DNA of 64,000 nt, taken from NCBI GenBank assembly GCA_030019205.1, contig JASEFH010000005.1, positions 1 through 64,000 of the forward strand, given 5' to 3'. The DNA comes from Methanomicrobiales archaeon (GTDB lineage: Archaea > Halobacteriota > Methanomicrobia > Methanomicrobiales > JACTUA01). The notes beneath the pieces are model-generated. The model saw only the letters and a program-made list of their open reading frames with translations, was not told the DNA's origin and made no database searches. The first letter of the stretch is position 1, and every line of letters starts with the position of its first letter. The position numbers and the translations under genes are program-made. Of the stretch, positions 17,671 through 26,365 are shown in pieces.

Positions 17671-18570
17671 CGTGTCCGTTCCGTGTCCAGAGAGCATCCG
17701 GGATCTCCCATGCAGGTGCCTGCAGGATCCAGGCGATCCCTGACGGGGGGAGAGATCGGAGGCCTTTGAGGAGGCGCGCGTCTGGCCGATCTCAACGCCA
17801 ATCCGGCTCTGCTCCAGAGATGCTCTGTCCCGCCGGCGTTCCGATCGGGGTCTCACGCGTGCAGGCTTCAGGGGAGTGGTCAGGCCCTCACCGGTCGCCC
17901 GGCGCCGGATCAGGCTCTACGGCCTGATCTTCGGCAGAGACCCTGTACGGGTATGCCGGGGGCGGCAACCTGGATCCCTCGCCCTCTCGGATGTGAATCT
18001 CGCCCCCCTCCAGGCCCGGAACGCCTTCGTTGCCGAAGTGAACCGATCGATTTCCGAGGGGCGCGACCGGCTCCTTGCCCTACCGAAGGGCGAGTGCCTG
18101 TTCTTCCGACGGCATCCCGGCGGATATTCTGCAGCACTGGAGTACCGCATTCCTGAAAGCGGTGATAATCGCCTTGTTATCGGCAGCACATCGGGGAGAC
18201 GTTCGGGGAGTTCCCGCTCCTGATCAGAATGCCCCCCCACCGCTGAAGCAGAATGCGATCTTCCGCAGCGGGGGGCACCTGACCCGATCAGGGCATGTGT
18301 TAGCACCGCCCCAGGATACCCCCTCTATCGGAGATAACCGGCGGCGAAGGAGGAGACGGCAGAAAGGATCGATCGAGCAGTGCCCCGGGCGTATCCGCCC
18401 GGTTACATCATTGCAATAGATGCAATCGCCATTCGCATAATGTCTGTGCCGATCCGGTGCCTGGAACTCCATGCATCGCTGTCGAGCATCCCGAGCAGAG
18501 TCGGAGCGTCAAACAGCATCTCGAATCGACCGCAAAGGTTTATCCATAGGGTGATGAATTAGGCCCCCCT
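17671..18570. other. 900-bp stretch with a possible decayed gene
   Basis: No intact gene is supported. In one plus frame, around 17990-18110, the translation NLAPLQARNAFVAEVNRSIS followed by GRDRLLALPKGECLFFRRHP looks protein-like. A neighbouring frame around 18135-18210 gives ILQHWSTAFLKAVIIALLSA. These could be pieces of one frameshifted gene, but I do not recognise the family. A TATA-like GGTTTATCC at 18538-18546 belongs to the next gene. Confidence 0.35.
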
Positions 18571-19350
18571 ATGCCGGAAGAGGAAGAGCCGTCCCTGTAC
18601 TGGATCCTGTTCCAGCGGTACGCAGGCCTCCTGGTATTTCTGGCTATCGTCGGTTTATTGAACCTTATGACACTCTTCGTCGTCGACGCCACCTTCCAGA
18701 ACATGGTCTCCTTTATCAACGAGAGCCTGGTGCTCATCTTCACCATATCCATCATCTACTTCGCCGGCATGATCGTGCGGATCCTCCCCTTTCCCCTGAA
18801 CCTCCCCGCACCCGTCTTAATAGCAACTTCGAGCGTATTCCTGGTCGTATTTCTCATCAATGCCTTTCTCCTCGTCGACACCATGCTCGGGGTGCAGCTC
18901 TTCCAGCTCGCCCCGGGGTTCTTGCGGATCGCGCTCGTCGCCGTCTTCGCCGGCGTTCTCGGGGTGGGCTACATCCACCTGATCGGGCCGCTGATCCGAT
19001 CCGGGGATCGCCGCGGGATCACGCTCTTCCGGTGCAGGGCCACAGAGGACCGTTCCAGAGAGGAGAAGGAGAGCATATCCTGGGAGGATGTAAATCGTGA
19101 GCTGCGTTATGCCATATTTGACGTCCCGGGGAGAATCCGGTCCTATATCAATCGAAAAATAGACCTGAAAGTTTTGCAGGTGCGCTTTACGGGCTTTGCT
19201 GCACGGCAAGCCTGCTTCCGGATGGCCGCGGGCTGGGAAGGGATCCCACATGTCTTTGGCGCTGAACATTCCGGCATCCGCGGATTCTTGAGCGGATGTG
19301 AGGGGGATGCTGACACGATGCGATCGGACTGTCTGGCCCCTGCGGGATGA
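18571..19350 (+). CDS. Membrane protein of unknown family
   Basis: A 259-residue protein with about four hydrophobic helices in residues 10-150 (RYAGLLVFLAIVGLLNLMTL; ESLVLIFTISIIYFAGMIV; APVLIATSSVFLVVFLINAF; FLRIALVAVFAGVLGVGYIH), followed by a charged cytoplasmic part (EDRSREEKESISWEDVNREL). The last ~55 residues have poor composition and may be read-through past a lost stop. ATG 18571 is about 29 nt from a TATA element. I do not recognise a family. Confidence 0.65.
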   Translation: MPEEEEPSLYWILFQRYAGLLVFLAIVGLLNLMTLFVVDATFQNMVSFINESLVLIFTISIIYFAGMIVRILPFPLNLPAPVLIATSSVFLVVFLINAFLLVDTMLGVQLFQLAPGFLRIALVAVFAGVLGVGYIHLIGPLIRSGDRRGITLFRCRATEDRSREEKESISWEDVNRELRYAIFDVPGRIRSYINRKIDLKVLQVRFTGFAARQACFRMAAGWEGIPHVFGAEHSGIRGFLSGCEGDADTMRSDCLAPAG

Positions 19351-19483
19351 ATGGCTCCTGGATCCGGAGCGGCCTTCTCCCGGTTGCGGATCTATCCGGA
19401 AGAGCCGCCGACGCTTCGGACGGGAAAGGGGGTCTCACCTTTGATATCCGGGGGACCCTTCGTCGCCGCCGCGGGCCTGTCCG

Positions 19484-20017
19484 TCATCGCCTCCGCCGGA
19501 AGAGGGCGGCGATGATGTCGAGTATCCCGAGGATGATCGCATAGACGCCGACGATCTGCACGGTGAGAAGCGTGGTCAGCAGTGGGTAGAACAGCAGGAT
19601 CCCTGCAAAGACGATGGAGACGATCCCGACCAGCACGAGAAGCCAGCGGTACGTTCCCGCCCCGGCCGTGGTCAGCCCGGTGATCAGATCGCCAACGCCG
19701 ATGAGGACCAGCCCTATCGCGATGAGGTAGACGAGGGCGACGATGAAGGTGGTGGGCGACAGCAGGATGAGAATGCCAACCACGAATCCCAGGACCCCTG
19801 CAACGATGATATACCATCGCGATTCCCGATCCGGGCCAAGGCCAAGGCCATTGGCGATGACGAACACCGACAGGATAATGGCTAAAAATCCAACGAAATA
19901 GGCGAAGAAACCGACAATCGCCTGGGGGAAGATGAGCGCCACCAATCCGAAAATAACCGCGATAATCCCGCGGAGAGCCGAAGAACCCCGACCGCCGGAC
20001 GCCAGATCAGCTGCCAT
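19484..20017 (-). CDS. HdeD-like DUF308 membrane protein
   Basis: A 177-residue protein with six hydrophobic helices arranged as three DUF308 repeats (GIIAVIFGLVALIFPQAIVG; GVLGFVVGILILLSPTTFIV; GIVSIVFAGILLFYPLLTTL), each ending in the repeat-typical (F/L)xP before the next helix. The tail is basic (LFRRRR). The family includes E. coli HdeD, linked to acid resistance; the methanogen role is unknown. ATG 20017 is about 25-30 nt from ATTATATACGG on the minus strand, so the mRNA is probably leaderless. Confidence 0.9.
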   Translation of the reverse strand: MAADLASGGRGSSALRGIIAVIFGLVALIFPQAIVGFFAYFVGFLAIILSVFVIANGLGLGPDRESRWYIIVAGVLGFVVGILILLSPTTFIVALVYLIAIGLVLIGVGDLITGLTTAGAGTYRWLLVLVGIVSIVFAGILLFYPLLTTLLTVQIVGVYAIILGILDIIAALFRRRR

Positions 20018-21091
20018 ACCCAGTCTTCTTCCCGTATATAATATCTTCCATCACTCGAAGCACGATCCGATGGATGCCAGGCAGAGAGCGGAGCGTTGGA
20101 TTCCGTGAAGATACCCGAAAGCGATATGGGGCCGGATGCATGGATATTCTGCCATGCGGACGCATTGCAAACGGTATTCGCCATGTTCCTGCTGTAAACG
20201 GACGAATCCGGTCCCGTCCGTTTCGGCCAGGGCGGCACGGTGCAAAGGCCTGTGTGCGGTCCGGGGAGGAACCACGGGTGCCATCCAGACGATGGGTGAG
20301 CCCGCCTCCCCTCAGGGTGACAGGGGCCAGATCGAGATCACGAGATTGGTGTTGCATCCGCGGCTCGAACCGCCCTATTCCACTCCTCGACTGCGGGGAT
20401 ATCACGGTGTCGGGGTTGGGGTGTTTCGAAGTCGAACTCCTGCCATACAGGGCAATCATTTCCCCGGGGTGTCCAGCGGGGTGGGGGCACGGTTGAGGGG
20501 GTGCGCTCCCTACTCGGAGCGATACCGCCCGTATTCGGGGAAATGAGGACTGATGTTCTCTACTCCGAACACGGGATCGAACTGCCCCTACTATCCCGAC
20601 GTTGGGGAGAGTCTGCAAACCGGAGCAGAACCTCCGCATACTGCAGGGGCGGATCCCGTATTCTCACCGTCAGAGTCGATTCCGGTGTCCCTCCTTTGTT
20701 CTCCCTATCGGTTGTCGCGTCCGTCGGGGATCGCCGGGGAACTGGGGGACGAGCCTCGGCCGTCATTGCCTCTATCGGCGTGATCGAGAGTTGGCCCGCA
20801 ATCCCAAAACGAGACCGTACGGGTATGCTCGAGACTGCCGATACGAGAGCCTTAAATAGCCGAAAACACGAGGGGTAAAGCATGCTTGGCGGCTTTGCCA
20901 GAACAACGCCCGGACATACCGGATCGGGTCCACGGTGCTTCCACGGATGCCCTGCGAGACGGAAGTTGCCGCCGATGCACGGAAGGCAGGGCGTGACCCG
21001 TCCCGAGACCCTCCCGGCGCATTATCCCATCGAAGAGGAGTGCCGCGGTGACATCCGATGCGGATCGTGATCGGCAGTGTGCGGTGACCGC
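20018..21091. other. Gene-free 1-kb stretch
   Basis: No gene is supported on either strand; long Arg/Pro/Ser-rich frames lack start signals and similarity. CCTTAAATAGCC at about 20849-20860 is a plausible TATA element for the next gene (leader about 210 nt), for an unrecognised 62-codon frame at 20882-21070, or for a small RNA. Approximate CCGTATTCGG/CCGAACACGGG blocks near 20530-20575 form an imperfect dyad. Confidence 0.4.
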
Positions 21092-22177
21092 ATGAATCGC
21101 CCGTCCGTCGATGCAACCCGCGCAGCCGAATCGCCCGACCTGTCCACACTTGCACGGGTTCTCATCGTCCTCGCCATCGCGGTGGGCGGCATGAGCCTTG
21201 CTGCCCCCTTCGCGAGCCCCATCATCTTTGCCTTCGTCCTCGCCATCCTGGCAGCCCCGCTTGTCCGGTGGTTCGAGGACAGAGATGCACCCGCATGGCT
21301 GGCGCCCCTGCTCGCCATCGGTATCATCGTCCTCGTCAGCCTGCTCCTGATCGCGCTCCTGAGCATCTCCCTCCTCCAGCTTCAGGAGGCGCTTCCGGCA
21401 TACCAGGACCTTCTGTCGGCCCAGATCGCGCAAGCCGGGATCGTGCTTGCAAACCTGGGCATCCGAATCGATCTCCCCCCGCCCGGGCAGGTGGCGGGAG
21501 ACTCCCCGTTCATTCCGGACACCGAAACGATTCTTGCAGGGCTTACCGCCCTGGTGGTGGACTATCTCCTGATCGTAATCGTGACAAGCTTCGTGATCCA
21601 GGAGATCGCCGGGGTCTGGCGCAGGCGCGGAGGAGGACCGTGGAGCGTTGCCGGGAACCTGGCCCCGTTCGTCGTGCGGAGCCGGAACCTGGTTCGCTAT
21701 GCTGCCGCCAGAACCCGGTCCAGCCTGATTGCCGGAACGGCGATTGCCTTGCTCCTCTGGGTCCTCGGGATCGATACCCCCATCCTCTGGGCCGTCGTCT
21801 ACGTCGTTCTCGGCTACATCCCCTACTTCGGCCTCTACCTCGCGCTCGCCCCCCCTGTGGGCATCGGATGGCTGCAGTACGGTCTCGCAGGTGCGGCAAC
21901 CGTCCTCATCGGCATGGTGGTCATCGACCGCAGCGTCCACTACCTCTTCCCCTACCGGGTGGAGCGGGAACTCGAACTATCCCCGCTCGCCATCGTACTC
22001 TCCATCTTCTTCTGGACCTTCGTACTGGGCGTGCCGGGCCTGTTCCTGGCCATCCCCCTCACCCTCGCGGTGAAGGCGTTCCTGGAGATATCCGATGCGA
22101 CCCGCTGGATGGCGGCCCTGATGGGGCCCGCGGATGCCGCCGATGGCAGGGAAGAATCTGGGGCGAGAAGAGAATGA
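21092..22177 (+). CDS. AI-2E/PerM family membrane transporter, copy 2
   Basis: A protein of about 361 residues of the same family as the one at 14044. N-terminal helices (ARVLIVLAIAVGGMSLAAPF; APLLAIGIIVLVSLLLIALL) are followed by a soluble stretch containing LPAYQDLLSAQ. The C-terminal signature is IDTPILWAVVYVVLGYIPYF and LGVPGLFLAIPLTLAVKAFL. The two copies are clearly diverged paralogues. ATG 21092 is preferred over a GTG five codons upstream. No partner gene is visible; substrate unknown. Confidence 0.87.
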   Translation: MNRPSVDATRAAESPDLSTLARVLIVLAIAVGGMSLAAPFASPIIFAFVLAILAAPLVRWFEDRDAPAWLAPLLAIGIIVLVSLLLIALLSISLLQLQEALPAYQDLLSAQIAQAGIVLANLGIRIDLPPPGQVAGDSPFIPDTETILAGLTALVVDYLLIVIVTSFVIQEIAGVWRRRGGGPWSVAGNLAPFVVRSRNLVRYAAARTRSSLIAGTAIALLLWVLGIDTPILWAVVYVVLGYIPYFGLYLALAPPVGIGWLQYGLAGAATVLIGMVVIDRSVHYLFPYRVERELELSPLAIVLSIFFWTFVLGVPGLFLAIPLTLAVKAFLEISDATRWMAALMGPADAADGREESGARRE

Positions 22178-22321
22178 ACCACGGGTGAAAGGCGCATTAT
22201 GCTGGGCCGCCACCGCAGGTAATTTATAAGATCGTGCTGTAGGTGACATCCCGCCGGACGACGGGATACTGGAACCGCGATCCGGTTGGAGGCAGATGTC
22301 GGAATCGAGGGAGAAATGGAG

Positions 22322-22834
22322 ATGACAATCGGCCCGATACAGTTGATACTGGTTGGATTCGAGAAAGGCCAGTTCGAGGAGGAGATCTTCCGCCAGCTGG
22401 AAAGCCTCCGGAATGCGGGAGACGTCCGCCTGATCGATATGCTGTTCATACACAAGACCCTGGAGGGGAGCGTCTTCCGCCTGGATCTGAGCGACCTGGG
22501 ACCCGAGGTCGCCCTCCGGTACGGTTCGATCGCCGAAGAGCTCATCGGGCTCGAGAGCGGGGTCGAGGAGATCAGTCCCCGGGCAACCGGCGAGCGCATG
22601 CTGGAGATGGCGCATACCTACGGCCTGTCACAGAGCGATCTGCGAAACATACCCGATCGAATCCCGAACGGCAGCTCCGCCGCCATCGTCCTCGTAGAGC
22701 ACCTCTGGATCCTGCGGCTGAACGAGTCTCTCCAGGAGCTCGGCGGCAGCCTCGTCGCCCAGGGCCTCGTGAAACCCGTATCCCTGGGCACCATCAAGGC
22801 GCGCATCGCTCCGCCGGCGGAGGCGTCGGATTAG
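22322..22834 (+). CDS. DUF6325/DUF1269-like protein
   Basis: A protein of about 170 residues. The N-terminal half, GPIQLILVGFEKGQFEEEIF then LRNAGDVRLIDMLFIHKTLE, fits the small alpha/beta domain of DUF6325/DUF1269-type proteins. The C-terminal half has SAAIVLVEHLWILRLNESLQ and ELGGSLVAQGLVKP, again as in that family. ATG 22322 has GGGAG eight nt upstream. GTAATTTATAAG at 22221-22232 is the likely TATA box, giving a leader of about 70 nt. Biochemical role unknown. Confidence 0.75.
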   Translation: MTIGPIQLILVGFEKGQFEEEIFRQLESLRNAGDVRLIDMLFIHKTLEGSVFRLDLSDLGPEVALRYGSIAEELIGLESGVEEISPRATGERMLEMAHTYGLSQSDLRNIPDRIPNGSSAAIVLVEHLWILRLNESLQELGGSLVAQGLVKPVSLGTIKARIAPPAEASD

Positions 22835-22899
22835 GCGGGGGAGGGGTGCCGAGCAGCCATCCCGCAACGTTTTTCACGGAGCCCCGCCCACGCAGACCC

Positions 22900-23931
22900 A
22901 TGGAATGTCCCGTCTGCGGGGGCGACTGCATCACCCCTGCTCCCGAACTGCTGGCACGGGTTCCGGGCATCTTCTCTCCCTGCCCCGCCTGCCGCGGACG
23001 AGTCCTGGACAAGAACAGACCCCTGAAGGACCTCGCCTTCCCATCCCCCTGCGAATGCGGGAAACGGTTCATCGACGGCGTATTCGCCCACCTCTACGTG
23101 ATCCTCGTCGAGGAGGGCGGCCTCCCCCGCACCGCCCCCCTGCGGCAGGTCGGCACTCCGCTCGTCCATCCCGGGTTTCCCATGGAGCGCCCCCCGTTCC
23201 TGCCGGAGGACTCCCTCGTGCTCCTCTCGCGGCACGTCACCCGGGCGAGCGCGGAGCGGATGGTGCGCGAGGTGCCGGAGATCCGGGGCGTGGTGCGATG
23301 CGGGGACTTCGTGCCGGGCGCGGTCGACGCTGCCCTCGAGGAGCCCCCGAAGGTCCACGAACTGCTCGCCGGCTGCGATGTCCGCGCCAACATCTTCCCC
23401 ACCTCTGTCAGCCCCGCGGTCATCTACAAGCAGCAGTCCCTGATGCACATCGAGTTCCCCCGCCCGGACAACCCCAAGATAGCCTCTGTCACGAGTCGGC
23501 TCGCGCGGCAGATGCCGTACCTCTTCGTGGATGCCTGCAGCGGCCCGGGAACGCTGGGGATCGCCGCCGCCCTGTTCGGCGTTCCGCACGTCATCCTCAA
23601 CGATGCCTGGTACGCCGCGGCCTACTGGACCGCCCGCAACGTCGAGGTGAACCGCGAGAACCTGTTCATCGACTCGTATCGCCTCCTCGCGGACTACGGC
23701 GCGATGAAGGAGAATCCCGTGGGCAGGGAGCCCGTCAGGATCGCGGAGGCCGAAGGCGAGCAGCGGATCGAGGTCTACCAGGGCGATCTCCGCCGGCTCC
23801 ACACCGTGATCCCGCATAAACGGGAGATGCTGACGGTACTCGATCTCTACGAGAAGGCCGACCGCAGTCGGAACGATCGCCTCCTGAAGGAGTGGGGGAG
23901 CCGTGTGGGCGGGGAGGTCTTCATCCCCTAG
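22900..23931 (+). CDS. Zinc-ribbon protein with methyltransferase-like domain
   Basis: A 343-residue protein. The N-terminus has paired cysteines (MECPVCGGDC; SPCPACRGRV; PSPCECGKRF), suggesting one or two zinc sites. From about residue 205 a Rossmann-type segment FVDACSGPGTLGIAAALFGV and HVILNDAWYAAAYWTARNVE resembles the SAM-binding motif I/II of class I methyltransferases, ending in MLTVLDLYEKADRSRND. The combination points to a nucleic-acid or protein methyltransferase of archaeal type, but I cannot name the substrate. ATG 22900 begins the first CxxC; a T-rich GTTTTTCAC about 30 nt upstream may be its promoter. Confidence 0.7.
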   Translation: MECPVCGGDCITPAPELLARVPGIFSPCPACRGRVLDKNRPLKDLAFPSPCECGKRFIDGVFAHLYVILVEEGGLPRTAPLRQVGTPLVHPGFPMERPPFLPEDSLVLLSRHVTRASAERMVREVPEIRGVVRCGDFVPGAVDAALEEPPKVHELLAGCDVRANIFPTSVSPAVIYKQQSLMHIEFPRPDNPKIASVTSRLARQMPYLFVDACSGPGTLGIAAALFGVPHVILNDAWYAAAYWTARNVEVNRENLFIDSYRLLADYGAMKENPVGREPVRIAEAEGEQRIEVYQGDLRRLHTVIPHKREMLTVLDLYEKADRSRNDRLLKEWGSRVGGEVFIP

Positions 23932-23975
23932 AGCGGAAGAGAGCGCCGCGGCGACCCCGTCTGCCGGGGGAGAGA

Positions 23976-23985
23976 GTATTTATCC
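23976..23985 (+). promoter_or_regulatory. TATA box of the SRP RNA gene
   Basis: GTATTTATCC, centred about 26 nt upstream of the predicted 5' end of the RNA at about 24006. The spacing fits archaeal promoters. Confidence 0.65.
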
Positions 23986-24005
23986 CCCCTGAATGCGATA
24001 TGTAT

Positions 24006-24322
24006 ACCCGGGGACTAGCCCGGGTGGCTCGGCGTCACCTGTAACCCGACATCGTCGGCATGCGGGGGGCGAAGTCCGAGGAAGGCTCCGGCGACCGGCT
24101 GGCGTTCGGGGCGTCCTGACGTAGAAGCCTCGTCCCATGAGGTCGGCGGACAGGCATCGAAGCTCCGGAGGGGGTGACGACCTGTTGCCGCGGAGACCGG
24201 TTCAGGCCCGGAAGGGAGCAGACTTACCGCGGACGTTCGGCGCCCATGGGGTCGCGGGGTGGAGAAGGGATGCCCCGGCAATAGCCGGAACGTGGTGTCG
24301 ACCGAGGACGTGTCCCCAGTAC
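24006..24322 (+). ncRNA. Signal recognition particle 7S RNA
   Basis: The 5' domain contains TAGCCCGGGTGGCTCGGCG followed by the CCTGTAACCCGA block characteristic of archaeal 7S RNA helices 2-4. The SRP54-binding helix 8 contains CAGGCCCGGAAGGGAGCAG, the near-universal loop motif. The ends pair as helix 1: GGGGAC at 24010-24015 with GTCCCC at 24312-24317. Length of about 317 nt is normal for archaea. It targets membrane and secreted proteins co-translationally with SRP19 and SRP54. The mdh ATG lies only about 13 nt beyond the 3' end. Confidence 0.93.
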
Positions 24323-24334
24323 TTCTCGATCACC

Positions 24335-25306
24335 ATGTCCAGAGTCGCGATCATCGGGGCAACGGGGAGACTCGGCTCTTTTGCCGCCCATGCGATCTCG
24401 CATATCCCGTACGTCCACGAACTGACGCTCGTGGGGCGGGACGGCCGCGAGAGTCACCTGGAGGGGCTTGCCCGGGATCTCATGGACTCGTTCGCCGCCC
24501 GCGGCGACCACACGTCCGTCCGCTGGACCTGCGATCTGCTCGACCTGCGGGGATCGGACATCATCGTCTTCACTGCGGGGGAGCCCCGCAAGCCGGGGCA
24601 GGATCGGCTCGATCTCGCCCTGCAGAATGCACGGATCGTGGCTCCGATGGCCATGACGATCGGCAAAGTCGCGCCGAAAGCCTTCCTGTTCATGGTATCG
24701 AACCCGGTGGACGTGCTGACCTCCGTCGCCCTGCAGTACTCGGGCATGCGGCCGCAGCAGGTATTCGGGCTCGGTACGCACCTGGACTCCATGCGCCTGA
24801 AATCCCTCATCGCCGCCTTCTTCAACGTGCACGTGAGCGAGGTGCACACCCGCATCATCGGGGAGCACGGGGAGAGCATGGTCCCCCTCTGGTCCGCCAC
24901 GACGATCGGCGGGATCCGGATCGACAACCTGCCGTCCTTCGGCCAGATCCCGGTGCAGGAGATGGTGGAGACGGTGAAGAATACCGGCGAGCTGATCATC
25001 AAGCAGAAGGGATCCACGATTTACGGCCCGGGAGAGGCGATCTCAACCCTGGTGCGCACGGTCCTGGGCAACGAGAACCGCATACTCACGGTATCCAGCT
25101 ACGTCCGAAAAGAGGTTCATGACATCGGAGGCGTCTGCATCGGCGTGCCGGCCCGCATCAACCAGGACGGCGTGTTCCCGGTCCCCATCCGGCTCGAAGA
25201 GGACGAGGTGCTCGCGTTCCGGAAGTCTGCGGAGAAGATACGGATCATCACCGATCAGGTGATGGAGCGGCTGGAAGAGTTGGATGATGTCAGATCATCC
25301 GGTTGA
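24335..25306 (+). CDS. mdh: Malate dehydrogenase (LDH/MDH family)
   Basis: A 323-residue NAD(P)-dependent dehydrogenase interconverting malate and oxaloacetate, part of the incomplete TCA pathway in methanogens. The dinucleotide fold starts MSRVAIIGATGRLGSFAAHA. The catalytic and substrate loops are FTAGEPRKPGQDRLDL, MVSNPVDVLT, GTHLDSMRLKS, and IIGEHGESMVPLWS with the active His. The ATG at 24335 is only about 13 nt downstream of the SRP RNA, so its message may be a read-through or processed product of that transcript. The 3' end overlaps aEF-1beta (convergent) by 17 bp. Confidence 0.93.
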   Translation: MSRVAIIGATGRLGSFAAHAISHIPYVHELTLVGRDGRESHLEGLARDLMDSFAARGDHTSVRWTCDLLDLRGSDIIVFTAGEPRKPGQDRLDLALQNARIVAPMAMTIGKVAPKAFLFMVSNPVDVLTSVALQYSGMRPQQVFGLGTHLDSMRLKSLIAAFFNVHVSEVHTRIIGEHGESMVPLWSATTIGGIRIDNLPSFGQIPVQEMVETVKNTGELIIKQKGSTIYGPGEAISTLVRTVLGNENRILTVSSYVRKEVHDIGGVCIGVPARINQDGVFPVPIRLEEDEVLAFRKSAEKIRIITDQVMERLEELDDVRSSG

Positions 25307-25550
25307 CTTCGATCGTTTCAGCGCTTGCCACGCCCGAAACACTGCGCAGCGACTGCTCAACGGCATCGGTGCCGCCCTCCTCGTCGCCGACGACAACGGC
25401 GAGTTTGAGGGCCTTTAGCCCGAACGCGATCGGCTCCTCGCGGATATCCTGTATTCCCGGAACCTTCTTCCGCATGGAGGCCTTCAGTTCTTCCAGATCC
25501 GCTTCGACCGACTCCGGCATCACCCGGAGCACTGCAACGACTTTTCCCAT
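25290..25550 (-). CDS. Elongation factor 1-beta (aEF-1beta)
   Basis: An 86-residue archaeal exchange factor for EF-1alpha that promotes GDP release. Family pattern: VVAVLRVMPESVEADLEELK at the N-terminus, EEPIAFGLKALKLAVVVGDE in the centre, and VEQSLRSVSGVASAETIEVN at the C-terminus. Length matches archaeal aEF-1beta (about 85-90). It follows a 53-residue zinc-ribbon gene by 3 bp on the same strand, an arrangement I recall as conserved in many euryarchaea. Confidence 0.96.
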   Translation of the reverse strand: MGKVVAVLRVMPESVEADLEELKASMRKKVPGIQDIREEPIAFGLKALKLAVVVGDEEGGTDAVEQSLRSVSGVASAETIEVNRMI

Positions 25551-25553
25551 GCC

Positions 25554-25715
25554 CTAGGGCCCCCTGAACCTGCACTTGGGGCATTCGTACGGTATGCTCT
25601 GCTGCCTGCAGCGGAGGCACCGCCGGATCTCCGTGCCGCATTCGGGACAGAGAAACTCCGCCGCCCCCATCTCGGCCAGCGGCGCGTTGCAGGAAGTGCA
25701 CCTTTTTATTTCCAT
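25554..25715 (-). CDS. Small double zinc-ribbon protein
   Basis: A 53-residue protein read directly on the minus strand: MEIKRCTSCNAPLAE, then FLCPECGTEIRRCLRCRQQS, then PYECPKCRFRGP. Four CxxC pairs make two zinc-binding sites. This matches the short zinc-finger proteins encoded beside aEF-1beta in archaea (HVO_2753 type). It sits 3 bp upstream of the aEF-1beta start and 43 bp after mfnE. A role in translation or as a small regulator is inferred from context. Confidence 0.88.
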   Translation of the reverse strand: MEIKRCTSCNAPLAEMGAAEFLCPECGTEIRRCLRCRQQSIPYECPKCRFRGP

Positions 25716-25758
25716 TCTGTGACTCCTTGGATTCCTATAGTGTCTATTTTCAAACGAG

Positions 25759-26349
25759 TTAAAATCTTGTATCGATGACCGTTCCCGCCCCGTCCCCGCT
25801 CTCCAGGTATCTGGCCACCGATCCCGCCCGCTGTCCGTTCAGGATGACGGTGCGCACTCCGCGGGAGAGGGCGAAGGGGATCAGCGCAGGGTCCACCTCC
25901 GTGCACGCACACGGGCGGTCGATCCGCTCCTGCAGGACGCCGCTGCAGCGGATGCCGTCGACCGACTTCAGGAGCACCAGGTCGAGACGGAGGCGCTCGG
26001 CCACCCAGGCGGCGATGGTATCGGAGGTGACGCTCCAGGTGTGCGGGAGGGGATCGAGGGCACGGAGGACCGCATAGGGTAGGAGCACGGTCGGACCCGC
26101 GGGAGGGTGGAGGCGATCCTGGACCGGGAGACCGTGGGCTGCGATGTACCAGCCGAACTGCTCCATGGCGGCGATCGCCATCCAGTGGGCGGCGTCGTCG
26201 GGCGGCGAGAGCCTCCGCACCTGATCCGCAAACGGCCCCCCGCCGGGAACCAGGAGCACGGGCGCTCCGAGGTCCTGCAGCTCCTGCACGATGCCGGGCA
26301 CCCGCCCGAGGAGGCTCCCGCCGCACTTCAGCACGATCGGGGTGTGCAT
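25759..26349 (-). CDS. mfnE: [5-(aminomethyl)furan-3-yl]methyl phosphate kinase MfnE
   Basis: A 196-residue member of the amino-acid-kinase family, much shorter than aspartate or glutamate kinases, as expected for MfnE. MfnE phosphorylates aminomethylfuran phosphate in methanofuran synthesis. Signatures: VLKCGGSLLG at the N-terminus, LVPGGGPFADQVR near residue 33, WSVTSDTIAAWVAERLRLD and LLKSVDGI in the nucleotide-binding half, and RTVILNGQRAGSVARYL at the end. It is 16 bp downstream of a flavodoxin-like gene in the same transcription unit. Confidence 0.87.
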   Translation of the reverse strand: MHTPIVLKCGGSLLGRVPGIVQELQDLGAPVLLVPGGGPFADQVRRLSPPDDAAHWMAIAAMEQFGWYIAAHGLPVQDRLHPPAGPTVLLPYAVLRALDPLPHTWSVTSDTIAAWVAERLRLDLVLLKSVDGIRCSGVLQERIDRPCACTEVDPALIPFALSRGVRTVILNGQRAGSVARYLESGDGAGTVIDTRF

Positions 26350-26365
26350 GGCAGGACGCCCCGCA

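Noticed and set aside
20882-21070. 62-codon frame placed about 25 nt after a TATA-like element
   Set aside because: The spacing is suggestive, but the composition is not protein-like. The element more likely serves the transporter at 21092 or an untranslated RNA.
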